Assembly: GCA_021413885.1 (NCBI GenBank)
Contig: JAIOPM010000035.1
Coordinates: 1 to 53,361 of the forward strand
DNA length: 53,361 nt
Origin: Planctomycetota bacterium
Lineage (GTDB): Bacteria > Planctomycetota > UBA1135 > GCA-002686595
Reading direction: 5' to 3'
In this document: one piece after another, positions 34,638-43,947 of the stretch
Layout of the letters: each line of letters starts with the position of its first letter
How positions within the stretch are numbered: position 1 is the stretch's first letter
Position numbers and translations under genes: made by a program
The notes under the pieces: model-generated
Told to the model about the DNA's origin: nothing
Seen by the model: only the letters and a program-made list of their open reading frames with translations
The model's database searches: none

Positions 34638-35138
34638 CTATTCGAGCATGTGCTCGTCGCGTTCGTCCGACGGCGGCTGCAGGTCTTGACGACGGTTGAG
34701 GTGCCGGGCGCACGTGTTCCAGCGCAGGATCGCTTCGTCGTTGCCGCGGGGACGGAGTTCGCTCGCGCGTTCGAAGCTCGCCATCGCGGCGCGGAAATCG
34801 TCGTGGGCGGCGGAGCTCGAGCCGAGGTTCGCGCGGCGCATCCGCGCCTTGGCGCTGCGCTCGAAGAGGATGCCGCGGTAGTACGCGCGGCTGTAGTCGT
34901 CGCCGAGCGTTTCGACGAGATCGAGGGCGCGCGCCCGCGTCACGCCGAAGTCCTCCTCGAGTTGATCGGTCAACGCGAGGAAGAGCGTGATCCGCGCGTC
35001 GCGGTGATCGGGCTCGACCGCGAGGATGTCGAGGCAGATGCTCTCGGCCTCCATCGATTCGTTGAGCGAGCGATAGAGCCGCGCCTTCTCGAGCGCGGCC
35101 GGCACGGCTTCCTTCGAGAGAGGCTTGGGGTCGAACAT
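34638..35138 (-). CDS. TPR-like hypothetical protein
   Basis: A 166-residue, all-helical protein with tetratricopeptide-like spacing: ALEKARLYRSLNESMEAES, EPDHRDARITLFLALTDQL and ASFERASELRPRGNDEA. No catalytic motif is seen. It lies 15 bases downstream of sdhB in the same direction, so it is probably part of the succinate dehydrogenase operon and might assist assembly, but that is inference from position. Confidence 0.75.
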   Translation of the reverse strand: MFDPKPLSKEAVPAALEKARLYRSLNESMEAESICLDILAVEPDHRDARITLFLALTDQLEEDFGVTRARALDLVETLGDDYSRAYYRGILFERSAKARMRRANLGSSSAAHDDFRAAMASFERASELRPRGNDEAILRWNTCARHLNRRQDLQPPSDERDEHMLE

Positions 35139-35153
35139 CGTCGTGGTCCGGAC

Positions 35154-35894
35154 TCAGCGCTTGAAGAGACGCACCAACGCGTGCACCGGATCGTAGAAGC
35201 GATCGACGACGCGCTCCTTCAACGGAATGATCGCGTTGTCGGTGATCGTGATGTTCTCGGGGCAGACCTTCGTGCAGCACTTGGTGATGTTGCAGTAGCC
35301 GATGCCCATGTCGTCCTTGAGATCGCCGAGGCGATCGGCGACGTCGAGCGGGTGCATCTCGAGCGCCGCGGCGTAGACGAGGAAGCGCGGGCCGATGAAC
35401 TCGTCGTGCTTCGAGTGTTCGCGCAGGACGTGGCACACGTCCTGGCAGAGGAAGCACTCGATGCACTTGCGGAATTCCTGCACGCGATCGACGTCGACCT
35501 GCGCCATGCGCCACGTTCCGTCGGCGGCGTCGGGCGGGCGCGGCGTGAACTTCTTGATGCGCTTCTTCACCGCGAAGTTCCACGACACGTCGCTGACGAG
35601 GTCGCGGATCGACGGGAACGCCTTCATCGGTTGGATGGTGACGGGCTCGTCGAGCGGGAGCTCCTCGAGCCGCGTCATGCACATCAAGCGCGGCGCGCCG
35701 TTGATCTCGGCCGAGCACGAGCCGCACTTGCCGGCCTTGCAGTTCCAACGCGCGGCGAGGTCGGGCGCGGACTCGGCTTGGATCTGGTGCACGGCGTCGA
35801 GGACGACCATGCCCTCGGTGACGTCGGTGACGTAGTCGCGGGCTTCTCCGCCCTTCGCATCGCCGCGCCAGATCCGGAAGGTGGCGTTCGTCAT
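35154..35894 (-). CDS. sdhB: Succinate dehydrogenase/fumarate reductase iron-sulfur subunit
   Basis: A 246-residue subunit. The [2Fe-2S] ligands are Cys52, Cys57, Cys60 and Cys72 (CKAGKCGSC then LMCM). The second domain has CIECFLCQDVC and CCTKVCPENI for the [4Fe-4S] and [3Fe-4S] clusters. Its ATG overlaps the flavoprotein stop (ATGA). The length and cluster spacing resemble the Sdh1-type enzymes of actinobacteria. It carries electrons from the flavoprotein to the membrane quinone site. Confidence 0.95.
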   Translation of the reverse strand: MTNATFRIWRGDAKGGEARDYVTDVTEGMVVLDAVHQIQAESAPDLAARWNCKAGKCGSCSAEINGAPRLMCMTRLEELPLDEPVTIQPMKAFPSIRDLVSDVSWNFAVKKRIKKFTPRPPDAADGTWRMAQVDVDRVQEFRKCIECFLCQDVCHVLREHSKHDEFIGPRFLVYAAALEMHPLDVADRLGDLKDDMGIGYCNITKCCTKVCPENITITDNAIIPLKERVVDRFYDPVHALVRLFKR

Positions 35895-37714
35895 CACTTC
35901 ATCTCCGCGATGATCTGCTTGTGTTCGTCGGATTGGGGCGGGAGCGGTTCGCGCGCGAGCTGCATCGAGCCGTCGGATCCGCGCCGCACGACGTGGTTGA
36001 ACTTGGAGAAGGCGTCGCTCTTCGCTTGGAAGTCCTCGCGGAAGTGCGCGCCGCGACTTTCCTTGCGCTCGATCGCCGACATCGCGATCGCGCGCGAGAC
36101 CGTCAACAGGTTCTCGAGGTCGAGCGCCGTGTGCCAACCCGGATTGAACTCGCGATTGCCGTCGACGTGGACGCGCCGCGCGCGATCTTCGAGTTTCGCG
36201 AGGCCTTCGAGCGCCTTCCGCATCTCTTCCTCAGTGCGCACGATGCCGACCAGGTCCTGCATCATCTCTTGGAGATCGTGTTGGACCGCGTACGGGTTCT
36301 CGCCGCCGGACGTCGGACGTTCGAACGGTTCGAGCGCGCGCTTCACCGACGTTTCGACGTGCGCTTCGTCGATCGAGCCGCCCTTCTGCTGCTTCGCGAA
36401 CTTCGCCGCGTGCTCGCCCGCGCGTTTGCCGAAGACCAGCAAGTCCGAGAGCGAATTGCCGCCGAGCCGATTCGCGCCGTGCAAGCCCGCCGCGCATTCG
36501 CCGGCCGCGAAGAGTCCCGGCACGCGCGACATCTGCGTGTCCGCTTCGACGCGGATGCCGCCCATCATGTAGTGGGTGGTCGGGCCGACCTCCATCGGCG
36601 TCGTCGTGATGTCGAGGCCCGCCAGTTGGTGGAACTGGTGGTACATGCTCGGGAGCTTCTTCTTGATGTGCTCGACGGAGTTCGGGAGCTTCTCCTTGAT
36701 CCAAGCGATGTCGAGGAACACGCCGCCGTGCGGACTGCCGCGACCGGCCTTCACCTCCCGATTGATGCAGCGCGCGACGTGATCGCGCGTCAACAACTCG
36801 GGCGGACGGCGCGCTTCCTTGTCGCCTTGCGTGTAGCGCCAACCTTCTTCTTCGTTGTCCGCCGTCTGATTCTTGTAGTTGTCCGGGATGTCGTCGAACA
36901 TGAAGCGACGACCTTCCTTGTTCTTGAGCACGCCGCCTTCGCCGCGCACGCCTTCGGTCACGAGGATCCCGCGCACGCTCGGCGGCCAGACCATTCCGGT
37001 CGGGTGGAACTGGACGAACTCCATGTCCATCAGGTCGGCGCCGGCGCGGTACGCGAGCCCTTGCCCGTCGCCGGTGTACTCCCACGAGTTGCTCGTGATC
37101 TTATACGCGCGGCCGATGCCGCCGGTCGCGAGCACGATCGCGCGCGCGCGGTGCACGCGGAAGCGTCCGTGTTCGCGGTCGTACGCGAGGACGCCGGTGA
37201 CGCGCTCGCCGTCCTTCAGGAGCTCGAGCACCGTGCACTCCATGTGCACGTCGATGCCGGCGTGGATGCCGTGGTCCTGGAGCGTGCGGATCATCTCGAG
37301 CCCGGTGCGATCGCCGACGTGCGCGAGGCGCGGATAACGGTGCCCGCCGAAGTTGCGCTGCAGGATGCGGCCGTCGTGCGTGCGATCGAAGAGCGCGCCC
37401 CAGGCCTCGAGCTCGCGCACGCGAGCCGGCGCTTCCTGCGCGTGGAGTTCGGCCATGCGCGGGTTGTTGAGGTACTGACCTCCGCGCATCGTGTCGGAGA
37501 AGTGCACCCGCCAGTTGTCGCGATCGTCGACGTTCGCGAGCGACGCCGCGACGCCGCCCTCGGCCATCACGGTGTGCGCCTTGCCGAGCAACGACTTGCA
37601 CAGGAGCCCGACGCGCACGCCGGTCGACGCCGCTTCGATCGCCGCGCGCAAACCCGCGCCGCCGGCGCCGATCACCAGGACGTCGTGTTCGAAAGTCTGG
37701 AGGTCGAGACTCAC
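35894..37714 (-). CDS. sdhA: Succinate dehydrogenase/fumarate reductase flavoprotein subunit
   Basis: A 606-residue FAD subunit. The Rossmann motif is VIGAGGAGLRAA (about residues 12-23), the covalent-FAD His is in AHTVMAEGG, and the substrate-site segments QFHPTGM, THYMMGG and ANRLGGNSLSDLL are present. The GTG at 37714 is chosen because it overlaps the stop of the membrane subunit (GTGA) and begins just before the FAD-binding strand; the longer open frame upstream is shadow. It catalyses succinate/fumarate interconversion. Confidence 0.96.
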   Translation of the reverse strand: MSLDLQTFEHDVLVIGAGGAGLRAAIEAASTGVRVGLLCKSLLGKAHTVMAEGGVAASLANVDDRDNWRVHFSDTMRGGQYLNNPRMAELHAQEAPARVRELEAWGALFDRTHDGRILQRNFGGHRYPRLAHVGDRTGLEMIRTLQDHGIHAGIDVHMECTVLELLKDGERVTGVLAYDREHGRFRVHRARAIVLATGGIGRAYKITSNSWEYTGDGQGLAYRAGADLMDMEFVQFHPTGMVWPPSVRGILVTEGVRGEGGVLKNKEGRRFMFDDIPDNYKNQTADNEEEGWRYTQGDKEARRPPELLTRDHVARCINREVKAGRGSPHGGVFLDIAWIKEKLPNSVEHIKKKLPSMYHQFHQLAGLDITTTPMEVGPTTHYMMGGIRVEADTQMSRVPGLFAAGECAAGLHGANRLGGNSLSDLLVFGKRAGEHAAKFAKQQKGGSIDEAHVETSVKRALEPFERPTSGGENPYAVQHDLQEMMQDLVGIVRTEEEMRKALEGLAKLEDRARRVHVDGNREFNPGWHTALDLENLLTVSRAIAMSAIERKESRGAHFREDFQAKSDAFSKFNHVVRRGSDGSMQLAREPLPPQSDEHKQIIAEMK

Positions 37715-38526
37715 AGGATTCTCCAGTCGGTCCAGATGCCCATCGAGCACAGCCGCACGTACAGGTCGGAGAAGCCGACCGAGCAGAGGCTCAACCACGC
37801 GAAGAGCATGTGGCGTCGGTTCAGGCAGCTGACGCACTTCCACGCTTGGAAGCGCGCGACCGAATCGGACAACGTGTCCTTCGAGCCGCCGACGAGGTGG
37901 CGCAACGAGTGGCAGCCGAGCAGGTAGCTCGACAACAGCACCACGTTGGTGATCAACACCAGCGAGCCGACGCCGATGCCGAACGCCTTCACGCCGCTCG
38001 CCGCGTCGGTGAACCAGAGTCCCTTCCACGCGTCGTACACGAGCATCGCGAGCATGAACATCGCGAGGAACATGAAGAACCGGTGCGCGTTCTGGAGGAT
38101 CAACGGGAACGTGTGTTCACCGAGGTACTTCTTGCGCGGCTCGCCGACCGTGCAGCCCGGGGGATCGCCCCAAAACGCCTTGTAGTAGGCGCCGCGGTAG
38201 TAATAGCAGGTGAAGCGGAACGCGCCCGGCGCCCACAAGATCAAGTGCGCGGGCGAGTACCTGACCAAACCCGACGGCCACCAATTCGGCGGCGGCCCGA
38301 ACCATGCGTGCGGCGAGTTGCCCCACAACTCGGGCGAATAGAACGGCGAGAGGTAGGGCCCAAAGGTGTAGTGCTCGCCTTGGAACGCGGCCCACGTCGA
38401 GTAGACGAGGAACGTCGAGAACGCGAGGAAGACGACGAGCGACTGCAGCCACCACGCGTCGCGCCGCGCCGTCGCGCCGAAGGCGCTGGGCGTGGCGTGA
38501 GTGAGCGACTGTCGAGCGGTACCCAT
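37711..38526 (-). CDS. Succinate dehydrogenase membrane anchor subunit
   Basis: A 271-residue polytopic protein with about five membrane helices (such as WLQSLVVFLAFSTFLVYST and FFMFLAMFMLAMLVY). Possible haem ligands are in LQNAHRFF and GCHSLRHL. The size and the order anchor-flavoprotein-FeS match the actinobacterial Sdh1 set, whose anchor is about 270 residues, rather than the short SdhC/SdhD pair. ATG 38526 is preferred over GTG 38532 because GGAG is then 5 bases upstream. TATTCT at 38588-38583 is a good -10 candidate. Confidence 0.85.
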   Translation of the reverse strand: MGTARQSLTHATPSAFGATARRDAWWLQSLVVFLAFSTFLVYSTWAAFQGEHYTFGPYLSPFYSPELWGNSPHAWFGPPPNWWPSGLVRYSPAHLILWAPGAFRFTCYYYRGAYYKAFWGDPPGCTVGEPRKKYLGEHTFPLILQNAHRFFMFLAMFMLAMLVYDAWKGLWFTDAASGVKAFGIGVGSLVLITNVVLLSSYLLGCHSLRHLVGGSKDTLSDSVARFQAWKCVSCLNRRHMLFAWLSLCSVGFSDLYVRLCSMGIWTDWRIL

Positions 38527-38582
38527 TGACACTCCGGGGGAAATCCTGGGGGACGTCTGGGAGACAGGATCGGGGCGCGCAG

Positions 38583-38611
38583 AGAATAGCGTCCGCTCCG
38601 GAACTGCAACA
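38583..38611 (-). promoter_or_regulatory. Candidate promoter of the sdh operon
   Basis: On the minus strand, TGTTGC and TATTCT are separated by 17 bases and lie about 57 bases before the anchor-subunit ATG. The -35 match is weak and the -10 match is good. Confidence 0.4.
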
Positions 38612-38643
38612 GGCGCGCTCGATCGACGGGCGCGCGTCGCTCG

Positions 38644-39054
38644 TCAGTGGTGGCCTTCGCTCACCATGTTGCGATTCCACTCCGGCACTTCGACGACGAC
38701 GTCGCGGGAGCCGTCGGGAATCGCCTGACACGCGAGACGCGACTTCGGCGTCAGGCCGCGCGCGTTGTCGAGTTGATCGAGCTCGTCGTCGGTCGCTTCC
38801 TGACAACTCTCGACGCCTTCCTTCACGATGACGTGACACGTCGAGCACGCGCACACGCCGCCGCACGCGTGATCGATGCCGATGCCGTGACCGAGGGCGA
38901 TCTCGAGGATCGAGCCCTTCTGTCCGTCGCGCGAGTAGGGGAGCTTCGAAGGCTCAACCTCGATCGTCTTGCCCGACGGCAGGAACGTGATCCGGTACGG
39001 CTTCTCGGGAAGCCGCGCTTGGACGCTTTGGATGAAAGGGTTGGATCCGCCCAT
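38644..39054 (-). CDS. [2Fe-2S] ferredoxin, ISC/adrenodoxin type
   Basis: A 136-residue ferredoxin with Cys64, Cys70, Cys73 and Cys109 in the adrenodoxin-type spacing C-x5-C-x2-C (HACGGVCACSTCHV) and a distal SRLACQA. DDELDQLDNARGLTP is the typical interaction helix. The first 18 residues are an extension. Such proteins feed Fe-S cluster assembly or P450-type reactions; no isc genes are adjacent. It is just upstream of the sdh operon on the same strand. Confidence 0.93.
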   Translation of the reverse strand: MGGSNPFIQSVQARLPEKPYRITFLPSGKTIEVEPSKLPYSRDGQKGSILEIALGHGIGIDHACGGVCACSTCHVIVKEGVESCQEATDDELDQLDNARGLTPKSRLACQAIPDGSRDVVVEVPEWNRNMVSEGHH

Positions 39055-39120
39055 GGGGTTCGTGCCGTCGCGCGAGGAACGCAGAGGATACCCGATCGGA
39101 GCTCGACCGCGAGCGCGCGT

Positions 39121-40263
39121 TCAGTCGCGAGTTCGAAGCGGAGCGCCGCAGTCGGAGCAAACGCCCGCGGGTTCCGCGGATTCGAGGCCGCAGCGCAAGC
39201 ACGTCGCGCGCGCCGCTCGATCGTCGGTCGGCGGCGGCTCGAGGAGTTTGCGCGCGTCGAGGCCGAGGCGTTTCGTCGCGCGTTCGAGCGCGACCTGGAG
39301 TCGCGAGCGGAACCAGCGCTCGCAGTCGACGGCGAAAGGCTCCGCCGCGACCGGCGCGGGCAACGGATGGAAGACGTCGACCAGGATCGAACGCACCAGA
39401 CGTTCGCGCGCTTCGCCTTCGAGCAGGATCGCGACGGCCAGCGGATCGAAGCCCGCGAGCAACGGCCGAGCGAGCGCGTCGACCGCGCGCACCGCCTGCG
39501 GCGGCGAGGCCGCGAGCAGGATCAATTCGCGACGCCGCGCCGAACGCTCGTCGGGGAAGAGCTCCGCGTGCGCGCTCCGGAAGACCCACGCCGTCGACGC
39601 GAGCCCGAGCACCAGCCCGGCGGCGAGCCACGGCCAAGTCAAGAGCAGTCCCCAACGCCACAGCACCAGCGGCACGACGACCGCGAGGAAGACGAACAAT
39701 GCGTTGGTCGCTACGCGCACGCCGAGCGTCGCGCTCGCGAAGCGGTCGGCGAGTTCGCGCACGCGTTCGACGTCGAGCCGCGCGGCGAGCGCTGCGTCGA
39801 TCAGCGCCTCGCGTTCCTTCGGAGGCGCGACGCGCAACCGCTCGGCGAAACGCGCGAGCTCGTTCGCCGTCTTCGTCGTGTCGGCGCGCGCGAACAGGCG
39901 TCCGTCGACCCAGAGCTCCTTCTCGGCCGCGCGGATCTCGCGCGTCTCGCTCCAACGCGCCGCGTTCCACCGCGGCACGCGCGGCGCCTTCGAATCGAGC
40001 TCGAGCCCGGGCACGCTCGCGAGACCCTCGGGCGAAAACGCGATCGGCCAACTCTCCGCGACGAAGAGCACTCCGAGCGGCGGCAGCGGATTCGCCCACA
40101 CCAACCCCGCGCGCGCGTTGCCGGTGAACGGCGACGGCGTCGTCGCATGGAAACTCGCGAACCCGAGCGCACGGAACGCGACCGCGCCGCGCCGCACCCA
40201 CGCGACGCAATCGCCGAGGTAGATGAGCGCGAGCAGCAGAACGAGCGCGTCGGTCTCGCTCAT
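39121..40263 (-). CDS. Membrane protein with C-terminal zinc ribbon, hypothetical
   Basis: A 380-residue protein. Hydrophobic segments lie at residues 5-22, near 60-75, and as a helical hairpin at about 187-225 (ALFVFLAVVVPLVLWRW and WLAAGLVLGLASTAW). The C-terminus has two C-x-x-C knuckles (CLRCG and CSDCG) forming a zinc ribbon, probably cytoplasmic. The family is not recognised. It lies immediately after the DUF2167 gene, 10 bases apart, so the two may be an operon. Confidence 0.75.
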   Translation of the reverse strand: MSETDALVLLLALIYLGDCVAWVRRGAVAFRALGFASFHATTPSPFTGNARAGLVWANPLPPLGVLFVAESWPIAFSPEGLASVPGLELDSKAPRVPRWNAARWSETREIRAAEKELWVDGRLFARADTTKTANELARFAERLRVAPPKEREALIDAALAARLDVERVRELADRFASATLGVRVATNALFVFLAVVVPLVLWRWGLLLTWPWLAAGLVLGLASTAWVFRSAHAELFPDERSARRRELILLAASPPQAVRAVDALARPLLAGFDPLAVAILLEGEARERLVRSILVDVFHPLPAPVAAEPFAVDCERWFRSRLQVALERATKRLGLDARKLLEPPPTDDRAARATCLRCGLESAEPAGVCSDCGAPLRTRD

Positions 40264-40273
40264 CGCGCGGACG

Positions 40274-41209
40274 TCACGACGTCGCCGAGTCGGACTTGCT
40301 CTTGCCGCCGAAGAGCTTCTTCACGCCCGCGCCGACCGCGACCACGGCGGCGACGATCAGCTTCCAGAACTTCGCGAGCAGACCGGTCTTCGCCGCGAGC
40401 ACACCGGCGCCGCCCGCGACCAACGCGGTCAGGCCGTACGCCGCGAGCTTGTCGCCCGACGTGTACTCGCTGTACTTCTCGCCGGAAACGTACGCGAACG
40501 AGTCCATGTGCCTGCGGTATTCGGGCAGCAGCGTTTCGAGCTGCTCCGGCGAGCACACCAACACCACTTCCATCACGCCTTTGCGGCCAAGGATCTTGGT
40601 GCGGTGGTTGACGCTCGTACCGCTCTTCGCGCGGATGCGCGTCGCCCATTCGAGGTTGTGGGTGGTCTCGTTGTACTTCGGCGGCACCGCCCAGCCCTCG
40701 AGCTCGAATTCCTCGAGCCCGCGCGCGCGCCGCGCTTCGTTGCCGCGCGCCGTGCTCTCGCGCAACGTCGCGAGGATGTCGTCGGCGTCGAGGTCGTCCT
40801 TCTCGTCGTCCTTGACGTAGCCCTCTTCGCTGTAGTCGAAGACGACGAACCAATCGAAGGCCTCAGGCGCGAACAGACCGAGCTCGCTGCCGTTCGGGAT
40901 GTTCTCGAACGCTTCGAGGATCTTGCGCGTGACGTCGCCGTCCGCGAAGACGAAGCCTTCCGGCACGTCGATCGTGGCGCGCGTGCCGAGTTGCCCTTCG
41001 CCGCCGCGTTGGAACTTCAGACCGAGGCCGCGCTCGAAGACGTCGAGCTGGGACGTGAACTGCGGCTCGGCGGGTTACTCGCCCTCGACGGGCGCGTCCT
41101 GTTCGCCCTGGGTCGGATCTTGGGGCTCGTTCTGGTCTTGGAGCGAGCGCGAGAACGTCGTCGGCGTGAGGAGCGAACCGACGAGCAACAGCGGCAGCAC
41201 GAATCTCAT
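40274..41209 (-). pseudogene. DUF2167 membrane protein interrupted by in-frame TAA
   Basis: From ATG 41209 the frame gives a signal peptide and acidic linker (MRFVLPLLLVGSLL to EQDAPVEGE, 44 residues), then TAA at 41077-41075, then the same frame continues for 266 residues as a DUF2167 domain: VFERGLGLKFQRGGEG, TIDVPEGFVFADG, GYVKDDEKDDLDADD, WATRIRAKSG. Two C-terminal hydrophobic segments follow. Frame and similarity are unbroken on both sides of the stop. Re-initiation at GTG 40966 would make a 230-residue product without signal peptide and first strands. It is a nonsense mutation, an assembly error or a recoded stop. Confidence 0.75.
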
Positions 41210-41314
41210 GTGCGTCGTTGGGGGCAAGGAACGCGGCGCGGAGCGAGCGGCACGAACGCGCGCGCCGCGGCGCGTTCGAGTCGCGGGCCACCCTACGTGG
41301 GCGACCCGCGGGCA

Positions 41315-43213
41315 TCAATCCGCGGTTGCTTCGCGCGCGCCGTCGCCGTCGGGCCGACGACGACCGCGGCCGCCGCGACGACGACGCCGACGCGGCGCGT
41401 CGGGATCGAGCGGTGCTTCCGGACGCGCGTCGCGGTCCGCGGGAGCCTCGCGACGGGCGGGAGCTTCGCGCTCTGCCGGAGCGGCGCGCCCCGACGGAGC
41501 CTCACGCCTGGCGGGAGCTTCTCGCCCCGCGGGAGCGTCACGATGTGCTCGAGGCTCCGCCGCATGTGCGCGCGCCGGAGCCGGTCCGCGCGGAGCCTCC
41601 GACGCGGCGCGTTCGACACGCTGAGCGTGGCTGCGCGGCGCGTCCGTGCGTTCACGCTCGGGGCGATCGCGATCGCGTTCAGGCGCGCGTCGCTCGGGCG
41701 CTGCGCGTTCCGCCGGAGCGCGGTCGAGCGGACGCCGTTCGGCGCGCGGCGCGCTCGCGGCGGGCTCGCGTTCGCTCGGACGACGCGGACGCTCGTCGCG
41801 CTCACGTTGCGGCTCGGGCGCGCGGCGAGTTTCCGGCGCGCGGCGCGTGTCTTCCGCCGCGCGCGTCGGCCGCGGCGCGGGCGACGGCTCGCGCCGTTCG
41901 TGGTGATCGTGAGCTTCACGTCCGAGGCGCGTCGAGCGCTCCGGGCGATCGTCGCCGCGACCGCGGTCGCCGGACGAACGCGACGGTCCGCGTCCGCGTC
42001 CCGGCGGCCCGAGCTCCTCGATCTTCCAAGGCGCGGCCTTCTCGATCGCGGCCCAACGGCCGGCGGCTTCCGGTGTCACCAACGTGATCGCGGTGCCCGT
42101 TCGTCCGGCGCGGCCCGTGCGACCGATGCGGTGCGTGTAGTCGGAGATGTCCTGCGGCACGCCGAAGTTGATCACGTGCGTGACGTGCGCGACGTCGAGG
42201 CCGCGCGACGCGACGTCGGTCGCGACCAAGGCCTTGACCTCGCCGGTGCGGAACGCGGTCATCACGCGGAAGCGCGCGGCTTGGTCGTAGCCGCCGTGCA
42301 GCGCCTTGACCGAGAACGGCATGCGCTCGAGGCGCCGCATCAGCGCGTCGACGTAGATGCGTTTGTCGCAGAACACCAGGAAGACGTCGTCGGGGCCGCT
42401 GTTCTCGATCAAGCGGATCAGAGCGAGCGATTGCTCGTCGCGCGAGACGTGGATGTAGCTCTGCTCGATCGTCGTCACCGTCGCGAGTCCTTGCGCGGTC
42501 GCGACCTCGACAGGCTCGCGCGTCGAATCGCGCGCGAGCTGCAACACCACGTCGGGGAACGTCGCGGAGAAGAGCATCGTCTGACGCTCGTCCGGCGTGT
42601 ACGAGAGGATCTTGCGCACGTCGTCGATGAAGCCGATCTCGAGCATCTGGTCGGCTTCGTCGAGCACGACGAACTCGGTCCACGGGAACGACAAGAAGCG
42701 TTGGCCGTAGAGGTCGATCACGCGACCCGGCGTGCCGACGACGACTTGCGCGCCGCGGCGGAGCGCTTCGATCTGCGGATGGATCGGCTCGCCGCCGACG
42801 AGCAGCGCGACCTTGATCTTGCGCGGCTCGCCGAGCTTCTCGAGGACGCCCGCGACTTGCTGCGCGAGTTCGCGCGTCGGGCAGAGGACGAGACCGAGCA
42901 CGCTCGCCCGCGACGGATCGATGCGCGACATCATCGGCGCGCCGAACGCCAGCGTCTTGCCGGTGCCGGTCTCCGCCTTCGCGATCAAGTCCTTGCCTTC
43001 GAGCGCCGGACCGATCGCGAGGCACTGGATCGGCGTCGGCTTGGTGATGCCCATCGCCGCGATCGCGGCCTGGATGTCGGCCTCGAGCGGGAACTCGGTG
43101 AACGAAGCGATGACGGGCGGCTCGAGGGTCGGGCGCAACGGCTGCGCGCGCGGACCGCTCGGGCGCGGTCGCTCGGGGCGACCTTCGGAACGGCTAGGGG
43201 GGCGTCGATTCAA
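41315..43213 (-). CDS. DEAD-box ATP-dependent RNA helicase
   Basis: A 632-residue helicase. The Q motif is at about 38-63, Walker A is ETGTGKT (81-87), then PTRELA, GTPGR, DEAD, SAT (LFSATFP), and the second RecA domain with ATDVASRGLD and HRIGRTGRAG. After about residue 390 comes a 240-residue Arg/Pro/Glu/Ala-rich disordered tail with repeats such as RREAPAR, ending in RRRRRGGRGRRR. The start is TTG at 43213: AGAGGAA lies 5 bases upstream, and in-frame ATG starts further upstream lack a ribosome-binding site. The role is likely ribosome assembly or mRNA remodelling. Confidence 0.93.
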   Translation of the reverse strand: MNRRPPSRSEGRPERPRPSGPRAQPLRPTLEPPVIASFTEFPLEADIQAAIAAMGITKPTPIQCLAIGPALEGKDLIAKAETGTGKTLAFGAPMMSRIDPSRASVLGLVLCPTRELAQQVAGVLEKLGEPRKIKVALLVGGEPIHPQIEALRRGAQVVVGTPGRVIDLYGQRFLSFPWTEFVVLDEADQMLEIGFIDDVRKILSYTPDERQTMLFSATFPDVVLQLARDSTREPVEVATAQGLATVTTIEQSYIHVSRDEQSLALIRLIENSGPDDVFLVFCDKRIYVDALMRRLERMPFSVKALHGGYDQAARFRVMTAFRTGEVKALVATDVASRGLDVAHVTHVINFGVPQDISDYTHRIGRTGRAGRTGTAITLVTPEAAGRWAAIEKAAPWKIEELGPPGRGRGPSRSSGDRGRGDDRPERSTRLGREAHDHHERREPSPAPRPTRAAEDTRRAPETRRAPEPQRERDERPRRPSEREPAASAPRAERRPLDRAPAERAAPERRAPERDRDRPERERTDAPRSHAQRVERAASEAPRGPAPARAHAAEPRAHRDAPAGREAPARREAPSGRAAPAEREAPARREAPADRDARPEAPLDPDAPRRRRRRGGRGRRRPDGDGAREATAD

Positions 43214-43385
43214 TGGACTTCCTCTGGTTTTGGGGCGGACAGCATAGAGGTCGCGCGAGGTCGGCGCCCGTGCGCCGCGGCGAAACGCGGCGAGCGCTCC
43301 TCCACGACGTCGCGCACGGCGGACGAAGTCGCGCGAGCGCGCGCGAGGCCGCTCACGGACACTAGGATGAGCGCGAGTCCGTGCG

Positions 43386-43943
43386 ATGCGCGTCCCGCTC
43401 TCGATCTCCGCCCTACTGTCGTGCGTGCTGGTCCTCGGCTTGGCCTGCGACGAGGACGCCGTCGCGCCGAATGCGTCGACGACGTCGGACGCAGGCGTCG
43501 AGCCGGTGGCGAAGGAGCGGCTCACCTCGCTCGTGCCGCGCGAGGTCGACGCGTGGAAGTTGCAGAGCGTGGTCGGCGACGTGCACGCGCTCGGTCGCGG
43601 AACGATCAGCAGCGCGACCGCCGTCTACACGCGCGGCTCCGGCGACACGGCGAGAAAGGCCTCGCTCGCGATCGTCGACGGCGCGCACCGCGCCGCGGCG
43701 TACGCGAACTTCGAGACGGCGTGGGCGACGAAGCTCGAGAACGCGTCGCTCGTCTACTCGCACGTTTCGATCGGCGCGGATCGCGCCGTGCAGATCGTGA
43801 CGCGTCATCCGGTGACGGTGCAGCTCCACGTGTTGCTCGCGAACCGCATCGTGTTGCAGGTGGACGCGGAGAAGCTCGCGCCCGACGAATTGCTCGCGTT
43901 CGTGAATGCTCTGCCGTTGGACGCCTTGCGTGCGTTGAAGTGA
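43386..43943 (+). CDS. Lipoprotein, hypothetical
   Basis: A 185-residue protein with a lipoprotein signal (LSCVLVLGLACDED, lipobox LGLAC with Cys21). The mature part is a single alpha/beta domain with no recognised motif (LTSLVPREVDAWKL, TAVYTRGSGD, VTRHPVTVQLHV). TAGGAT at 43363-43368 lies between the arms of an inverted repeat CACGGAC/GTCCGTG (43354-43383) just before the ATG, a possible operator. It is 4 bases upstream of xth and may be co-transcribed. Confidence 0.75.
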   Translation: MRVPLSISALLSCVLVLGLACDEDAVAPNASTTSDAGVEPVAKERLTSLVPREVDAWKLQSVVGDVHALGRGTISSATAVYTRGSGDTARKASLAIVDGAHRAAAYANFETAWATKLENASLVYSHVSIGADRAVQIVTRHPVTVQLHVLLANRIVLQVDAEKLAPDELLAFVNALPLDALRALK

Positions 43944-43947
43944 GACC

